Shown: positions 15,945 to 23,843 of the stretch, one piece after another | How positions within the stretch are numbered: the stretch's first letter is position 1 | Layout of the letters: every line of letters starts with the position of its first letter | From: Nitrospira sp. | GTDB lineage: Bacteria > Nitrospirota > Nitrospiria > Nitrospirales > Nitrospiraceae | Length of the DNA: 33,525 bases | Direction of reading: 5' to 3' | Assembly (NCBI GenBank): GCA_016873455.1 | Contig: VGXE01000021.1 | Coordinates: 1 to 33,525, forward strand | Made by a program: the position numbers and the translations under genes | Notes under the pieces: model-generated | The model's database searches: none | What the model saw: the letters and a program-made list of their open reading frames with translations, nothing else | Told to the model about the DNA's origin: nothing

Positions 15945-17679
15945 AGAGTTTATCAGGCGCGTGTTGGTGCGGGCGCCGAATTGGATTGGGGATGCGGTGA
16001 TGTGTGAGCCGGCGTTGCGCGGGCTCCGATCTCTCTTTCCTCAGGCAGAGATCACGCTCCTGGCAAAATCCGTTGTTGCCGAATTGTTCGTTGGTTATGC
16101 CGGACTCGATCATGTGTTGGTGTACGACGATAAGGGGATTCATGCGGGTCTGGGGGGGAAATGGACGCTTGCGGGGACCCTCCGGCAACATCGCTTCGAC
16201 CTGGCGGTGCTGTTTCAAAATGCCTTTGAAGCGGCCTTCCTTGCGTGGCTCGCAGGGATTCCGCGCCGATTTGGATACTTGACCGATGGCCGCGCCATAT
16301 TTCTGACCGACCCCGTTTCGGTTCCTAGCCCCAATTCACTGACGCATCAAGTCGAGTACTATTGGAACCTGCTCATGCCGCTGGGACTATCCGGAGCGCC
16401 GCCGTCTCCACACCTGACGGTGTCGTCGGAGGAGGAGCGGGAGGTCAGTGAGAGATTAGCCTCTTCAGGCGTGGACCCTTCTGATCTGGTCATCGGGATC
16501 AATCCCGGATCGACCTACGGGAGTGCGAAGCGCTGGTTGCCCGATCGATTCGCGGAGGTCGCCCAACGGCTCGCGGAGCGTATAGCTGAAGGGGAGAAGA
16601 CGCGCACGGCGGTGGTCATTCTTGGTGCCAAGGGAGAAGAATTGTTGGGGAAGGACATCGCGGCCCATATCCAGGGCCGATCGGTGGTCTTATCCGGAAC
16701 GACCACGATTCGTGAACTGATGGCCGTGACTAAACGCTGCCGTCTGCTGGTCACCAACGATACGGGGCCGATGCATATCGCCGTAGCCTGTGGAGTGCCG
16801 GTCGTCGCGGTGTTCGGTCCAACGGATTGGCGAACCACCTCGCCTTACGGGCAAGCGCAGTTCATCGTGCGTGAACCGGTCGAGTGCGCGCCGTGTTTGT
16901 TGAGGGAATGTCCGATCGATCACCGATGCATGACCAGAGTGCCGGTGGATCGGGTGTATGACACGGCGGTTCAACAGATGCAGGTTAACAGGCTCGCAGG
17001 AAACAAGCTGACAAGCGACAAGCCGATGAGTCTGGAGACAGATGCCTCTCCGCAAAAGTTGTCAGCCTGTCCACCTGCAAACTTGTCAGCTGTCCTTTCC
17101 GGCTACACTGTCTTTCTGGATCGCGACGGCACGTTGAATCCCGACCCCGGATACATCCGGTCGCCCGACCAGTTTGATTTGTTTCCCGGCGTGGCCCAGG
17201 CGTTGGCAAAATTAGTACGGGCCGGTGCACGGCTGATCGTCGTGACGAACCAGTCGGGAGTGGCGCGGGGACTGTTCTCCCTCGGTGACCTTGAGGGGAT
17301 TCACGCAAAACTTACACGGCTCCTTGAGGAGTCCGGCGCCCCGCTTGATGCCCTCTACGTCTGTCCCCATCACCCCGATGATGCCTGCACGTGCCGCAAA
17401 CCAAACACAGGCCTGATCGATCAGGCGGTGCGAGAGCGAGCAGTTGATCTCAGTCATTCGTATCTGATTGGCGACAAAGTGAGTGATGTGGAGTTGGCCA
17501 AGCGAGTGGGCTCGCGGAGCATCTTGATGACGACAGGAGCGGTTCTGCCAGAGCAGGCTGAAGGACTGAAAAGGTCTGGGGTGATCCCAGACCTGGTGAC
17601 CTCCTCGTTTGATGACGCGGCGGAGTGGCTGCTACAGGATGCCAGGACCCGTGCCGTCTTCAGAGCGGGCATCAGATGA
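15937..17679 (+). CDS. waaF-gmhB: Fusion of ADP-heptose--LPS heptosyltransferase II (WaaF) and D,D-heptose 1,7-bisphosphate phosphatase (GmhB)
   Basis: Residues 1-347 are a GT9 glycosyltransferase of WaaF type: VLVRAPNWIGDAVMCEPALR at the start, INPGSTYGSAKRWLPDRFAE, then NDTGPMHIAVACGVPVVAVF and FGPTDWRTTSPYG. Residues 389-575 are a HAD phosphatase of GmhB type: FLDRDGTLNPDPGYI (Asp395, Asp397), IVVTNQSGVARG, the zinc site CPHHPDDACTCRKPNTG and YLIGDKVSDVELAKRVG. GmhB dephosphorylates heptose bisphosphate in ADP-heptose synthesis, and WaaF uses ADP-heptose, so the fusion joins supply and use. The ~40-residue linker is encoded by a palindromic repeat without stop codons. The start is GTG 15937, overlapping lpxK. 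The two parts are normally separate genes. Confidence 0.92.
   Translation: MRKEFIRRVLVRAPNWIGDAVMCEPALRGLRSLFPQAEITLLAKSVVAELFVGYAGLDHVLVYDDKGIHAGLGGKWTLAGTLRQHRFDLAVLFQNAFEAAFLAWLAGIPRRFGYLTDGRAIFLTDPVSVPSPNSLTHQVEYYWNLLMPLGLSGAPPSPHLTVSSEEEREVSERLASSGVDPSDLVIGINPGSTYGSAKRWLPDRFAEVAQRLAERIAEGEKTRTAVVILGAKGEELLGKDIAAHIQGRSVVLSGTTTIRELMAVTKRCRLLVTNDTGPMHIAVACGVPVVAVFGPTDWRTTSPYGQAQFIVREPVECAPCLLRECPIDHRCMTRVPVDRVYDTAVQQMQVNRLAGNKLTSDKPMSLETDASPQKLSACPPANLSAVLSGYTVFLDRDGTLNPDPGYIRSPDQFDLFPGVAQALAKLVRAGARLIVVTNQSGVARGLFSLGDLEGIHAKLTRLLEESGAPLDALYVCPHHPDDACTCRKPNTGLIDQAVRERAVDLSHSYLIGDKVSDVELAKRVGSRSILMTTGAVLPEQAEGLKRSGVIPDLVTSSFDDAAEWLLQDARTRAVFRAGIR
16979..17100. repeat. Palindromic word array encoding the WaaF-GmhB linker
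   Basis: Words such as AACAGGCTCGCAGG and AACAAGCTGACAAGCGACAA on the left face their reverse complement on the right, whose reverse strand reads GGACAGCTGACAAGTTTGCA and GGACAGGCTGACAAC. AGCTGACAAG is a perfect 10-bp pair. The region codes for residues about 348-388 of the fused protein with no stop codon. Confidence 0.7.
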
Positions 17680-17732
17680 TGCCGACTTAGGGTCTTGCGA
17701 GGTGCATGGGTGGTTCGATTCAGGGTACGGAC

Positions 17733-17761
17733 TTGCGCCGGGAAAGCGGCCCACCTATAGT
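17733..17761 (+). promoter_or_regulatory. Possible sigma70-type promoter before the methyltransferase gene
   Basis: TTGCGC (17733-17738), a 17-nt spacer and TATAGT (17756-17761) stand about 45 nt before the ATG at 17808. The -10 matches five of six consensus positions and the -35 only three. The 128-nt gap after gmhB is otherwise without features. Confidence 0.4.
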
Positions 17762-17807
17762 GTCGTGAGAGGCTACGGTACATAGGCGCTACAAGAAGCG
17801 ACGATCA

Positions 17808-18803
17808 ATGGACCAACCAGAGGAAACCTGTGCCATTCCTTGCAATCTCTGCGGTGGCAGAGCGGTAGGGGTTCTGTCGAACCAGAGCCGCAGCGGCAAA
17901 CCCTTGCGAACTGTGATCTGTCGATCCTGTGGGCTCGTGTGGTCCGATCCGCGCCCCCATGATGCGAAGCAGTTCTACGAAGAGGAGTATCGGCTCTCCT
18001 ATAAAAATGCCTATAGCCCGAAGCCGAAACATGTGCTGCGCGCCGGCAAGGTTGCGCTGTCGCGGTTTGAGAAAATCGACCGGCTGCTGACGGAACAGAA
18101 GACCGTCCTCGATGTGGGGACCGGCGGAGGCGAATTTGCCTACTTGCTCCAATCCTTGGGGCATCGCGTGAGCGGAGTCGAGCCCAATAGAGGATATGCG
18201 GATTATTCGATCAAGGAATATGGATTGTCGGTGCAAGTCGGATTTGTGCAAGATGGGGTGTTTCCGCCTGAGTCGTTCGATGTTGTGACGATCTGGCATG
18301 TGCTTGAGCATACGGAAGATCCAGGCGCCGTGCTGGCGTTACTGCGCTCCTGGGTGAAGACGGACGGGATCGTGGTTGTGGAGGTGCCCAATGTGGAAGC
18401 CACGTGCCAGGCACCCAGCAGTACGTTTCATGAAGCACACCTCTACAATTTCAACGTGGTGTCGTTGCGGAGGCTAGCCAGGAAGCATGGACTCCATGAA
18501 GCGTGGCATCTGATCTCACGGGACGGCGGGAACATCACGATGTTTTTCAAGCGGGAGCTGCCGCCGATCGATCCGGGCTCCGACACCGTCATCCCCGGTA
18601 ACTATGAGTGGGTATCCAGAATTGTGCGTGGCCATACTGACCTCGCCCGTCACCTGACACCAGCGCCATATGTGCGGGCCTGGCAACGGCTGTGCCGGTC
18701 CTTTGCGGAACGGCGTGAAACTGCCGGTGCTGAAAGCGGCAAGGCATTGCTGGACGGTTTGTACGCCGAGCAGGTCAAGGTCCACTCGGCGGTTCCTGGA
18801 TAA
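17808..18803 (+). CDS. Class I SAM-dependent methyltransferase with N-terminal zinc-ribbon-like cysteines
   Basis: The 331-residue protein starts with two CxxC pairs (CNLCGG and CRSCGLVWSDPRP), a pattern seen in methyltransferases of sugar and exopolysaccharide loci. The SAM domain follows: motif I VLDVGTGGGEFAYLLQSLGH at about 104-123, the acidic loop VSGVEPNRG and the post-motif FDVVTIWHVLEHTEDPGAVL. The C-terminal region is less conserved. It lies four bases before a heptosyltransferase gene, so it may methylate a core sugar, but the target cannot be read from the sequence. A possible promoter precedes it. Confidence 0.85.
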   Translation: MDQPEETCAIPCNLCGGRAVGVLSNQSRSGKPLRTVICRSCGLVWSDPRPHDAKQFYEEEYRLSYKNAYSPKPKHVLRAGKVALSRFEKIDRLLTEQKTVLDVGTGGGEFAYLLQSLGHRVSGVEPNRGYADYSIKEYGLSVQVGFVQDGVFPPESFDVVTIWHVLEHTEDPGAVLALLRSWVKTDGIVVVEVPNVEATCQAPSSTFHEAHLYNFNVVSLRRLARKHGLHEAWHLISRDGGNITMFFKRELPPIDPGSDTVIPGNYEWVSRIVRGHTDLARHLTPAPYVRAWQRLCRSFAERRETAGAESGKALLDGLYAEQVKVHSAVPG

Positions 18804-18807
18804 ACGG

Positions 18808-19890
18808 ATGCAGTCAGTACAAGCGGTAATACAGACTGATCCTCGCCCCATTTCTTTTTCCCTGGACCACGCCCGCATTCTTCTCATCAAGCCCAGCTCG
18901 CTCGGCGATATCGTTCACACGCTTCCGGTTGTGTCGGCGATCAAATCGCAGTGGCCCGGCGTGCATCTGACCTGGGTGGTCAAGCACCAGTGGGCGGAAC
19001 TCGTCCGCCGGGTCGCAGAAGTCGACCGCGTGTGGCCGGTGGATCAAGGGGCGGCAAGTTGGTTGAAGCAAGGATGGGCGCTGCGGAGTGAACGGTTCGA
19101 CGCGGCTATCGATTTGCAGGGGCTGTTTCGCAGCGGGGTTCTGGCATGGTTGAGTGGCGTCCCGCTCCGTATTGGATTCGCCAACGGACGAGAAGGCAGC
19201 CCCTGGTTCTATACGACGCGCGTGCCGGTTCCTCCCCTGGAGATGCACGCGGTCGATCGGTATCTGCTGGTCGCGGAGGCTATGGGGGCTCGTGTGCAGG
19301 GGGCACCGCAGTTTCGATTCAACCTGCGTGACGAGGACAGGGCCATGGTTCGGAGCATTCTTTCTGAGAAGGGACTCTCCGTCGATCAGCCATGGGTCGC
19401 TATGAATGTCTCGGCACGGTGGACGACGAAGCGGTGGCCGCTGAGTGCCTTTGCCCGGGTGCTCGATCGATTGCACGAGGAAGGCCGTGCTCCGGTCGTG
19501 GTGATCGGGAGTGCCGAGGATCGGCATGACGTGGATGCGTTGCGCGCCGTGACGACCACCCCATTCATCGATCTGGCCGGCGCCGTTCCGCTCGGATGTC
19601 TCCCGGCGCTGCTGTCGAAGGCGGGGGTGATGATCACGAACGATTCAGGGCCGATGCATATCGCGGCGGCGGTGGGTGTTCCGGTTGTTGCCCTGTTCGG
19701 GCCGACGAGTGAGGTTCGAACCGGCCCGTACGGAACAGGACATCGTGTCCTGACCGGTTCCGTCCCATGCCGTCCGTGTTTCAGCCGTGTCTGCCGGCAC
19801 GTTCCAGAGTTGGAGTGCCTCCGTTCTCTCACGCCGGACGATGTGGCCGAGGCCGCCAGGGACCTGTTGGTGGCACCCGCACGCTCATGA
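18808..19890 (+). CDS. GT9-family heptosyltransferase (WaaC-type candidate)
   Basis: The 360-residue GT-B enzyme opens with ARILLIKPSSLGDIVHTLPV, matching the ADP-heptose transferase I start (KTSSLGD-type). It contains FDAAIDLQGLFRSGVLAWLS, MNVSARWTTKRWPLSAFARV and NDSGPMHIAAAVGVPVVALF, followed by FGPTSEVRTGPYG. WaaC adds the first heptose to Kdo; the IDLQGL...S segment supports a WaaC-like assignment over WaaF. The start ATG 18808 lies four bases after the methyltransferase stop; the frame itself extends further upstream inside that gene. The stop overlaps the next gene (ATGA). Confidence 0.85.
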   Translation: MQSVQAVIQTDPRPISFSLDHARILLIKPSSLGDIVHTLPVVSAIKSQWPGVHLTWVVKHQWAELVRRVAEVDRVWPVDQGAASWLKQGWALRSERFDAAIDLQGLFRSGVLAWLSGVPLRIGFANGREGSPWFYTTRVPVPPLEMHAVDRYLLVAEAMGARVQGAPQFRFNLRDEDRAMVRSILSEKGLSVDQPWVAMNVSARWTTKRWPLSAFARVLDRLHEEGRAPVVVIGSAEDRHDVDALRAVTTTPFIDLAGAVPLGCLPALLSKAGVMITNDSGPMHIAAAVGVPVVALFGPTSEVRTGPYGTGHRVLTGSVPCRPCFSRVCRHVPELECLRSLTPDDVAEAARDLLVAPARS

Positions 19891-20909
19891 TGAATGTCTT
19901 GATCGTCAGACCGGATGGCATCGGCGACCTGATCCTCTCACTGCCGGTGGCGTCTCAACTCAGGCAATTGCTGCCTGGTGCGAAGATCGGATTTCTGACC
20001 AGTCCGATCACCGCTCCCATTCTTGAACATCATCTGGATGTCGACTATGTCCGGACGGTTCGCCTCACCGACCCGGTCAGTATTCTACGGACTGCCTTTG
20101 CGGATGGAGTGGATGCTGCGGTGTTTCTCAAGCCGTTCCGGCGTCTCATGTGGGCGGCCTATCTGGCGCGCGTGCCGATTCGTGTGGCGACCGGATTTCG
20201 CTGGTACAGTGTGCTGGCGAATCGCCGGGTGTTCGAGCATCGCAGCGACTTCATGCGTCACGAATCCGAGTACAACGTGGAGATGCTGACAGGGCTTGGG
20301 CTAAGTCCCCGTGCCGTGAGCAGGCCCACGTTGCGTATGACCGAAGAAGAACGGATCGGCGGAGAAGACCGGTGGCGCGGGTTGCCTCGCCCGCATGTCG
20401 TGGTCCACCCCGGTGGATGCTCTGCGCGGCGTTGGCGGCCGGAACACTTTCGGGATCTGGCGGTTCAGTTGGCGCACACAGGGCATGGCGTTGTTCTCAC
20501 CGGCAACGACAGTGAGCGCATCGAGTTTGAACGAGATACATTGTCCACCGTGGTGCTTCCGGCGGGTATCTCCAATCTGATGGGGTGCCTATCGGTCCGA
20601 GAGCTCATGGCGGTGATTGCCAATGCCAATGTGGTTGTGTCCGGTGCAACCGGGCCGGCGCACCTGGGTTCGGCTCTGGGCACTCCAGTGGTCAGTCTGT
20701 TCGATCCTCGGAGAAATAATCTTCCGGTGCGATGGAAGCCTCTGGGAAGCGGCCTCGTATTACGTCCGGATGTTCCCACCTGTGACAAGTGTATCGGTGC
20801 TGTCTGCCCCTATTGGGATTGTCTTGACCGCCTGACCGCCGATCAGATCGCGACGGCAGTCGGGCATGTGGCCAAAGGTCCAACGGCATTAACCGTGCTT
20901 CACCTATAA
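19887..20909 (+). CDS. GT9-family glycosyltransferase (third heptosyltransferase-like protein)
   Basis: The 340-residue protein begins MNVLIVRPDGIGDLILSLPV and keeps the GT9 pattern: VVVHPGGCSARRWRPEHFRD, VSGATGPAHLGSALGTPVVS and a C-terminal cysteine group (CDKCIGAVCPYWDC). The usual NDSGPMH is replaced by SGATGPAHLGSA, a common variant in additional core heptosyltransferases. Its start overlaps the stop of the preceding transferase. It probably extends the core, but acceptor and donor are not known. Two ATGs (19887, 19890) are possible starts. Confidence 0.82.
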   Translation: MMNVLIVRPDGIGDLILSLPVASQLRQLLPGAKIGFLTSPITAPILEHHLDVDYVRTVRLTDPVSILRTAFADGVDAAVFLKPFRRLMWAAYLARVPIRVATGFRWYSVLANRRVFEHRSDFMRHESEYNVEMLTGLGLSPRAVSRPTLRMTEEERIGGEDRWRGLPRPHVVVHPGGCSARRWRPEHFRDLAVQLAHTGHGVVLTGNDSERIEFERDTLSTVVLPAGISNLMGCLSVRELMAVIANANVVVSGATGPAHLGSALGTPVVSLFDPRRNNLPVRWKPLGSGLVLRPDVPTCDKCIGAVCPYWDCLDRLTADQIATAVGHVAKGPTALTVLHL

Positions 20910-21000
20910 TGAGGCATTGTCGCGACGGCGCACCTGATCAGATTTCATCGCCGCGCCCTTCATCAGCCTTGGGTAGTCCAAGCGGTTGAGGTCTTTTCGC

Positions 21001-21029
21001 TTGACTCCCACATGCGGTTGTGTTCATAT
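21001..21029 (+). promoter_or_regulatory. Weak promoter candidate upstream of the winged-helix regulator
   Basis: TTGACT (five of six) at 21001-21006 is followed after 17 nt by TCATAT (three of six) at 21024-21029, about 45 nt before the ATG at 21074. The 164-nt gap between core genes and regulator has no other visible signal. Confidence 0.3.
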
Positions 21030-21073
21030 CCTGAACAAGCAAAAAGTCTCCTGCGCCGATTCATTCTAACTCT

Positions 21074-21661
21074 ATGAATCTTCAAGGCCAGCGCGATCTT
21101 GTGCTCTTGACAGAACTGGAGCGGGACGGTGCCGTCACGCAGCGTTCTCTTGCCACCAAGCTGGGAGTCGCGCTGGGACTGACCAATCTGTATCTGAAGC
21201 GTCTGGCCCGAAAAGGGTATATCAAGATCACCACGATTCCTTCCAACCGTGTCCGGTATCTGCTGACACCGCAAGGATTTGCCGAAAAATCACGCCTGAC
21301 CTATCTCTACATGCAGTATTCGCTGGCCCACTATCGTGACATGCGTGCCCGTCTGAGGGACACGTTATCTCATGCAGCGGCGAATGGCATGAAGCGGGTG
21401 GTCATTTATGGCACCGGCGAACTGGCGGAAATGGCCTATTTGTCGCTTCGTGAAATGAGCATGATTTTGGTGGGGTTTGTCGATGACAGTCAGCGGGACT
21501 CGTTCTTGTCCTATCCGGTGTGGCGGCCCGATGCGCTGGAGCAGTGGGAATTTGATGCGATTCTCCTGGCTGATCTCGATCACACTGCCGACCACAAGCA
21601 CAATTTGGGGCAGCATCATATTCCGGATGGAAAGGTACTGGCGCTTGTGCCCGCGGCCTAA
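21074..21661 (+). CDS. MarR-type winged-helix regulator with C-terminal nucleotide-binding-like domain
   Basis: Residues 1-75 form a winged helix with VTQRSLATKLGVALGLTNLY as the helix-turn-helix, then LARKGYIKI and RYLLTPQGF as the wing. This resembles MarR-type regulators next to exopolysaccharide loci. Residues 108-195 begin MKRVVIYGTGELAEMAYLSL, a GxGxxA-like Rossmann start, then VGFVDDSQRDSFL and AILLADLD. This resembles the nucleotide-binding domains of sugar-modifying and sugar-transferase proteins. I infer a regulator that senses a nucleotide or sugar nucleotide. It stands just ahead of a NusG-like factor and the gmd-rfb genes. The usual EPS regulators of this type are shorter, so the second domain is notable. 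Confidence 0.75.
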   Translation: MNLQGQRDLVLLTELERDGAVTQRSLATKLGVALGLTNLYLKRLARKGYIKITTIPSNRVRYLLTPQGFAEKSRLTYLYMQYSLAHYRDMRARLRDTLSHAAANGMKRVVIYGTGELAEMAYLSLREMSMILVGFVDDSQRDSFLSYPVWRPDALEQWEFDAILLADLDHTADHKHNLGQHHIPDGKVLALVPAA

Positions 21662-21764
21662 GTGATTCTGATTCTGGTGGTGTGTCCTGTTTCTGTGGAT
21701 GAAGCCGAGTTCCCGTCGGCAGGCCTTACTGTAAGTGAGAGGGCGAAGCTGTGTCCGAATATGG

Positions 21765-21850
21765 GTCTATCTGGTGGAAGATGTCTATCTTGTCTATCTC
21801 GTGGGATGAGACCAGACAGACCAGATAGACCAAACAGACCAGACGGACCA
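21765..21850. repeat. Upstream palindromic word array of S23 element 1
   Basis: Reverse-oriented words (GTCTATCTGG, GTCTATCTTGTCTATCTCG; 21765-21801) are followed by forward words (ACCAGACAGACCAGATAGAC, CAAACAGACCAGACGGACCA; 21810-21850), forming a hairpin. It ends five bases before the S23 start codon. The same words recur after the S23 gene at 22211-22301. Confidence 0.8.
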
Positions 21851-21855
21851 CTATC

Positions 21856-22245
21856 ATGAAACTCACACGTTTCGAAGACTTGGATTGTTGGAAAGAAGCT
21901 CGAAAACTCACGCGGCAGATCTATGAGGCGATAGGTCGAAATCCAATCTGGCAACGTGATGTCAGACTGTGCGGACAAATACAAGCGGCATCTGTATCCG
22001 TGATGTCGAATATTGCCGAAGGGTTTGTCCGACATTCTGACAAGGAATTCGGGCAATTCCTGTTCATCGCGATGTCTTCTGCAGCGGAAGTCCAAAGTCA
22101 TCTGTATGTCGCGATTGACCAGAAGTATCTTTCCCAAGAGAGCTTCGATGAGATTTATGCACAAGCTGAGAAGACCGGTAAGATCATCTCCGGACTCATC
22201 AAGTACCTCCGAACCAAGACGAAACAGACAAGACAGACCAGATAG
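21856..22245 (+). CDS. S23 / four-helix-bundle protein (IVP family), copy 1
   Basis: The 129-residue protein belongs to the S23 ribosomal/intervening-sequence family (four-helix bundles). It opens FEDLDCWKEARKLTRQIYEA and has the core motif SVMSNIAEGFVRHSDKEFGQ followed by FLFIAMSSAAEVQSHLYVA. Family members are known inside 23S rRNA intervening sequences and with diversity-generating retroelements; their function is poorly defined. The last residues (KTKQTRQTR) are encoded by the downstream word array, so the repeat reaches into the gene. No clear ribosome site is visible. It splits a regulator from a NusG-like factor that would normally be close neighbours. Confidence 0.88.
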   Translation: MKLTRFEDLDCWKEARKLTRQIYEAIGRNPIWQRDVRLCGQIQAASVSVMSNIAEGFVRHSDKEFGQFLFIAMSSAAEVQSHLYVAIDQKYLSQESFDEIYAQAEKTGKIISGLIKYLRTKTKQTRQTR

Positions 22246-22301
22246 ACGAGATAGACCAAACAGACGAAATGAACCAGATAAACCAGACGAACCAGACAAA
22301 C
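22211..22301. repeat. Downstream word array of S23 element 1
   Basis: A direct array of AGACCAGATAGACGAGATAG-type words covers the S23 stop codon and the first codons of the NusG-like gene (AACCAGATAAACCAGACGAA and on). It matches the forward arm upstream of the S23 gene. It has no unique spacers, so it is not a CRISPR array. Confidence 0.8.
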
Positions 22302-22790
22302 AGTCCTCACTGGTATGCACTGCGGACCAAATCCCGGCATGAGAAGCTCGTGCGGGATCAATTGGACAAGCAGGGGATCGAGCCGTTGCTTCCAACGGTC
22401 AAGAAGTTGAGCCAGTGGAAGGACCGGAAAAAGGAAGTCGAAGTGCCGCTGTTTTCCGGCTACTGTTTCGTCCGATTCGGGCAGGAAGGAAAGTTGCCGG
22501 TCCAGAAAGTGTCGGGAGTCGTGGAAATCGTCGGCAGCGGCAGCCGCCCGGAGCCGATACCTGATGAGGAAATCGAAGCCTTACGGACGCTCATGTCCAG
22601 CGTCTTGCCCTATGACCCGCATCCCTATTTGCATGAGGGCATGGCAGTGGAAGTCGTCCGCGGACCGCTGCAGGGAGTTCAGGGGATGTTGCTTAGGAAG
22701 GAAAAACGGCATCGCCTGATCCTGGGAATCCGGTTGATTCAGCAAGCGGCGGCAGTGGAAATTGACGTCAACGATGTGATGCCGATTTAG
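22269..22790 (+). CDS. NusG/RfaH-like transcription antitermination factor
   Basis: The 173-residue protein has an NGN domain (HWYALRTKSRHEKLVRDQLD, then PLFSGYCFVRF) and a C-terminal KOW-like domain (EGMAVEVVRGPLQGVQGMLL). The length is typical of RfaH/UpxY/LoaP-type specialised NusG paralogues. These bind RNA polymerase and promote transcription of long polysaccharide operons. It stands 27 nt before gmd, which fits control of the O-antigen genes. The first 12 residues (MNQINQTNQTNS) are encoded by the S23-associated repeat, and no ribosome site is visible, so the native start seems to have been replaced. No JUMPstart/ops core (GGCGGTAG) was found. Confidence 0.87.
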   Translation: MNQINQTNQTNSPHWYALRTKSRHEKLVRDQLDKQGIEPLLPTVKKLSQWKDRKKEVEVPLFSGYCFVRFGQEGKLPVQKVSGVVEIVGSGSRPEPIPDEEIEALRTLMSSVLPYDPHPYLHEGMAVEVVRGPLQGVQGMLLRKEKRHRLILGIRLIQQAAAVEIDVNDVMPI

Positions 22791-22817
22791 CATCAGGAAC
22801 AGGAGACCCGGCCGAAT

Positions 22818-23843
22818 ATGAAACGAGCACTGATTACGGGGATCACGGGGCAGGACGGATCGTACTTGGCTGAGTTGTTGCTCGGTAAAGGATATGAAGT
22901 CTACGGCATCATCAGGCGATCGAGCTCTTTTAACACAGGACGGATCGATCCGATCTATCAAGATCCGCACGTGACGGACGCCAAGTTGCGGTTGGTGTAC
23001 GGAGATTTGAATGATGCCAGCTCGTTGAATAAGCTGATCAGAACGATTCAGCCGGCGGAGATTTACAATCTGGGGGCCCAAAGCCACGTGCGGGTGAGCT
23101 TCGATATTCCGGAATACACCGCCGAGGTGACCGGCTTGGGGACGATCCGTCTCCTGGAGGCAATCCGAGAGTCCGGGGTGAAGACGAAGTTTTATCAGGC
23201 CTCTTCGAGCGAGATGTTCGGAAAGGTCCTGGAGGTGCCGCAGCGGGAGACGACGCCGTTTTATCCGCGCAGTCCCTACGGCGCTGCAAAGGTCTACGGC
23301 CATTGGATCACGGTCAACTACCGGGAGGCGTACAACTTGTTTGCCTGCAGCGGTATCTTGTTCAATCACGAGTCGCCGCGCCGTGGGGAAACCTTCGTTA
23401 CGAGGAAGATCACCAAAGCCGCAGCCCGGATCAAGCTGGGGTTGCAGCATGAGCTCTTCCTTGGCAACTTGGAGGCCAAACGGGATTGGGGATTCGCGGG
23501 AGACTATGTGGAGGCGATGTGGCTGATGCTCCAACAACCCGCTCCCGACGACTATGTCATCGCCACCGGCGAGACCCATACCATCAAGGAATTCCTCGAC
23601 GTGGCGTTCGGCCATGCCGGGCTTGATTGGAAGCGCTATGTCAAAATCGATCCCCGGTACTATCGGCCGACGGAAGTTGATCTCCTGATCGGCGATGCCA
23701 GCCACGCCAAGAAGAAGCTGGGCTGGGAACCGAAAGTCCGATTCAAGGAGCTAGCGATCATGATGGTCGAGGCCGATCTTCGTATGGAGCAAGAACGGCT
23801 CGACGGCACCAGGGCCTATCCCAAGTCTTCCGACCATGCCTGA
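22818..23843 (+). CDS. gmd: GDP-mannose 4,6-dehydratase
   Basis: Gmd converts GDP-mannose to GDP-4-keto-6-deoxymannose, the first step to GDP-fucose, GDP-rhamnose or GDP-perosamine. The 341-residue SDR protein has [20 protein letters not shown] (NADP site), [26 protein letters not shown], the catalytic SS(E)...Y-K set ([11 protein letters not shown] and [15 protein letters not shown]), and [19 protein letters not shown]. An AGGAG ribosome site precedes the ATG. The stop overlaps the start of fcl, so the two are coupled and the end product is probably GDP-L-fucose. Confidence 0.96.
   Translation: MKRALITGITGQDGSYLAELLLGKGYEVYGIIRRSSSFNTGRIDPIYQDPHVTDAKLRLVYGDLNDASSLNKLIRTIQPAEIYNLGAQSHVRVSFDIPEYTAEVTGLGTIRLLEAIRESGVKTKFYQASSSEMFGKVLEVPQRETTPFYPRSPYGAAKVYGHWITVNYREAYNLFACSGILFNHESPRRGETFVTRKITKAAARIKLGLQHELFLGNLEAKRDWGFAGDYVEAMWLMLQQPAPDDYVIATGETHTIKEFLDVAFGHAGLDWKRYVKIDPRYYRPTEVDLLIGDASHAKKKLGWEPKVRFKELAIMMVEADLRMEQERLDGTRAYPKSSDHA

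Noticed and set aside
22211-22301. CRISPR-like direct repeats
   Set aside because: Words are 7-10 bases, degenerate and without unique spacers of constant length, and no cas gene is present.
22581-23705. 374-codon open frame on the minus strand
   Set aside because: It is antisense to the NusG-like gene and gmd, both unmistakable; high GC content produces such shadow frames.
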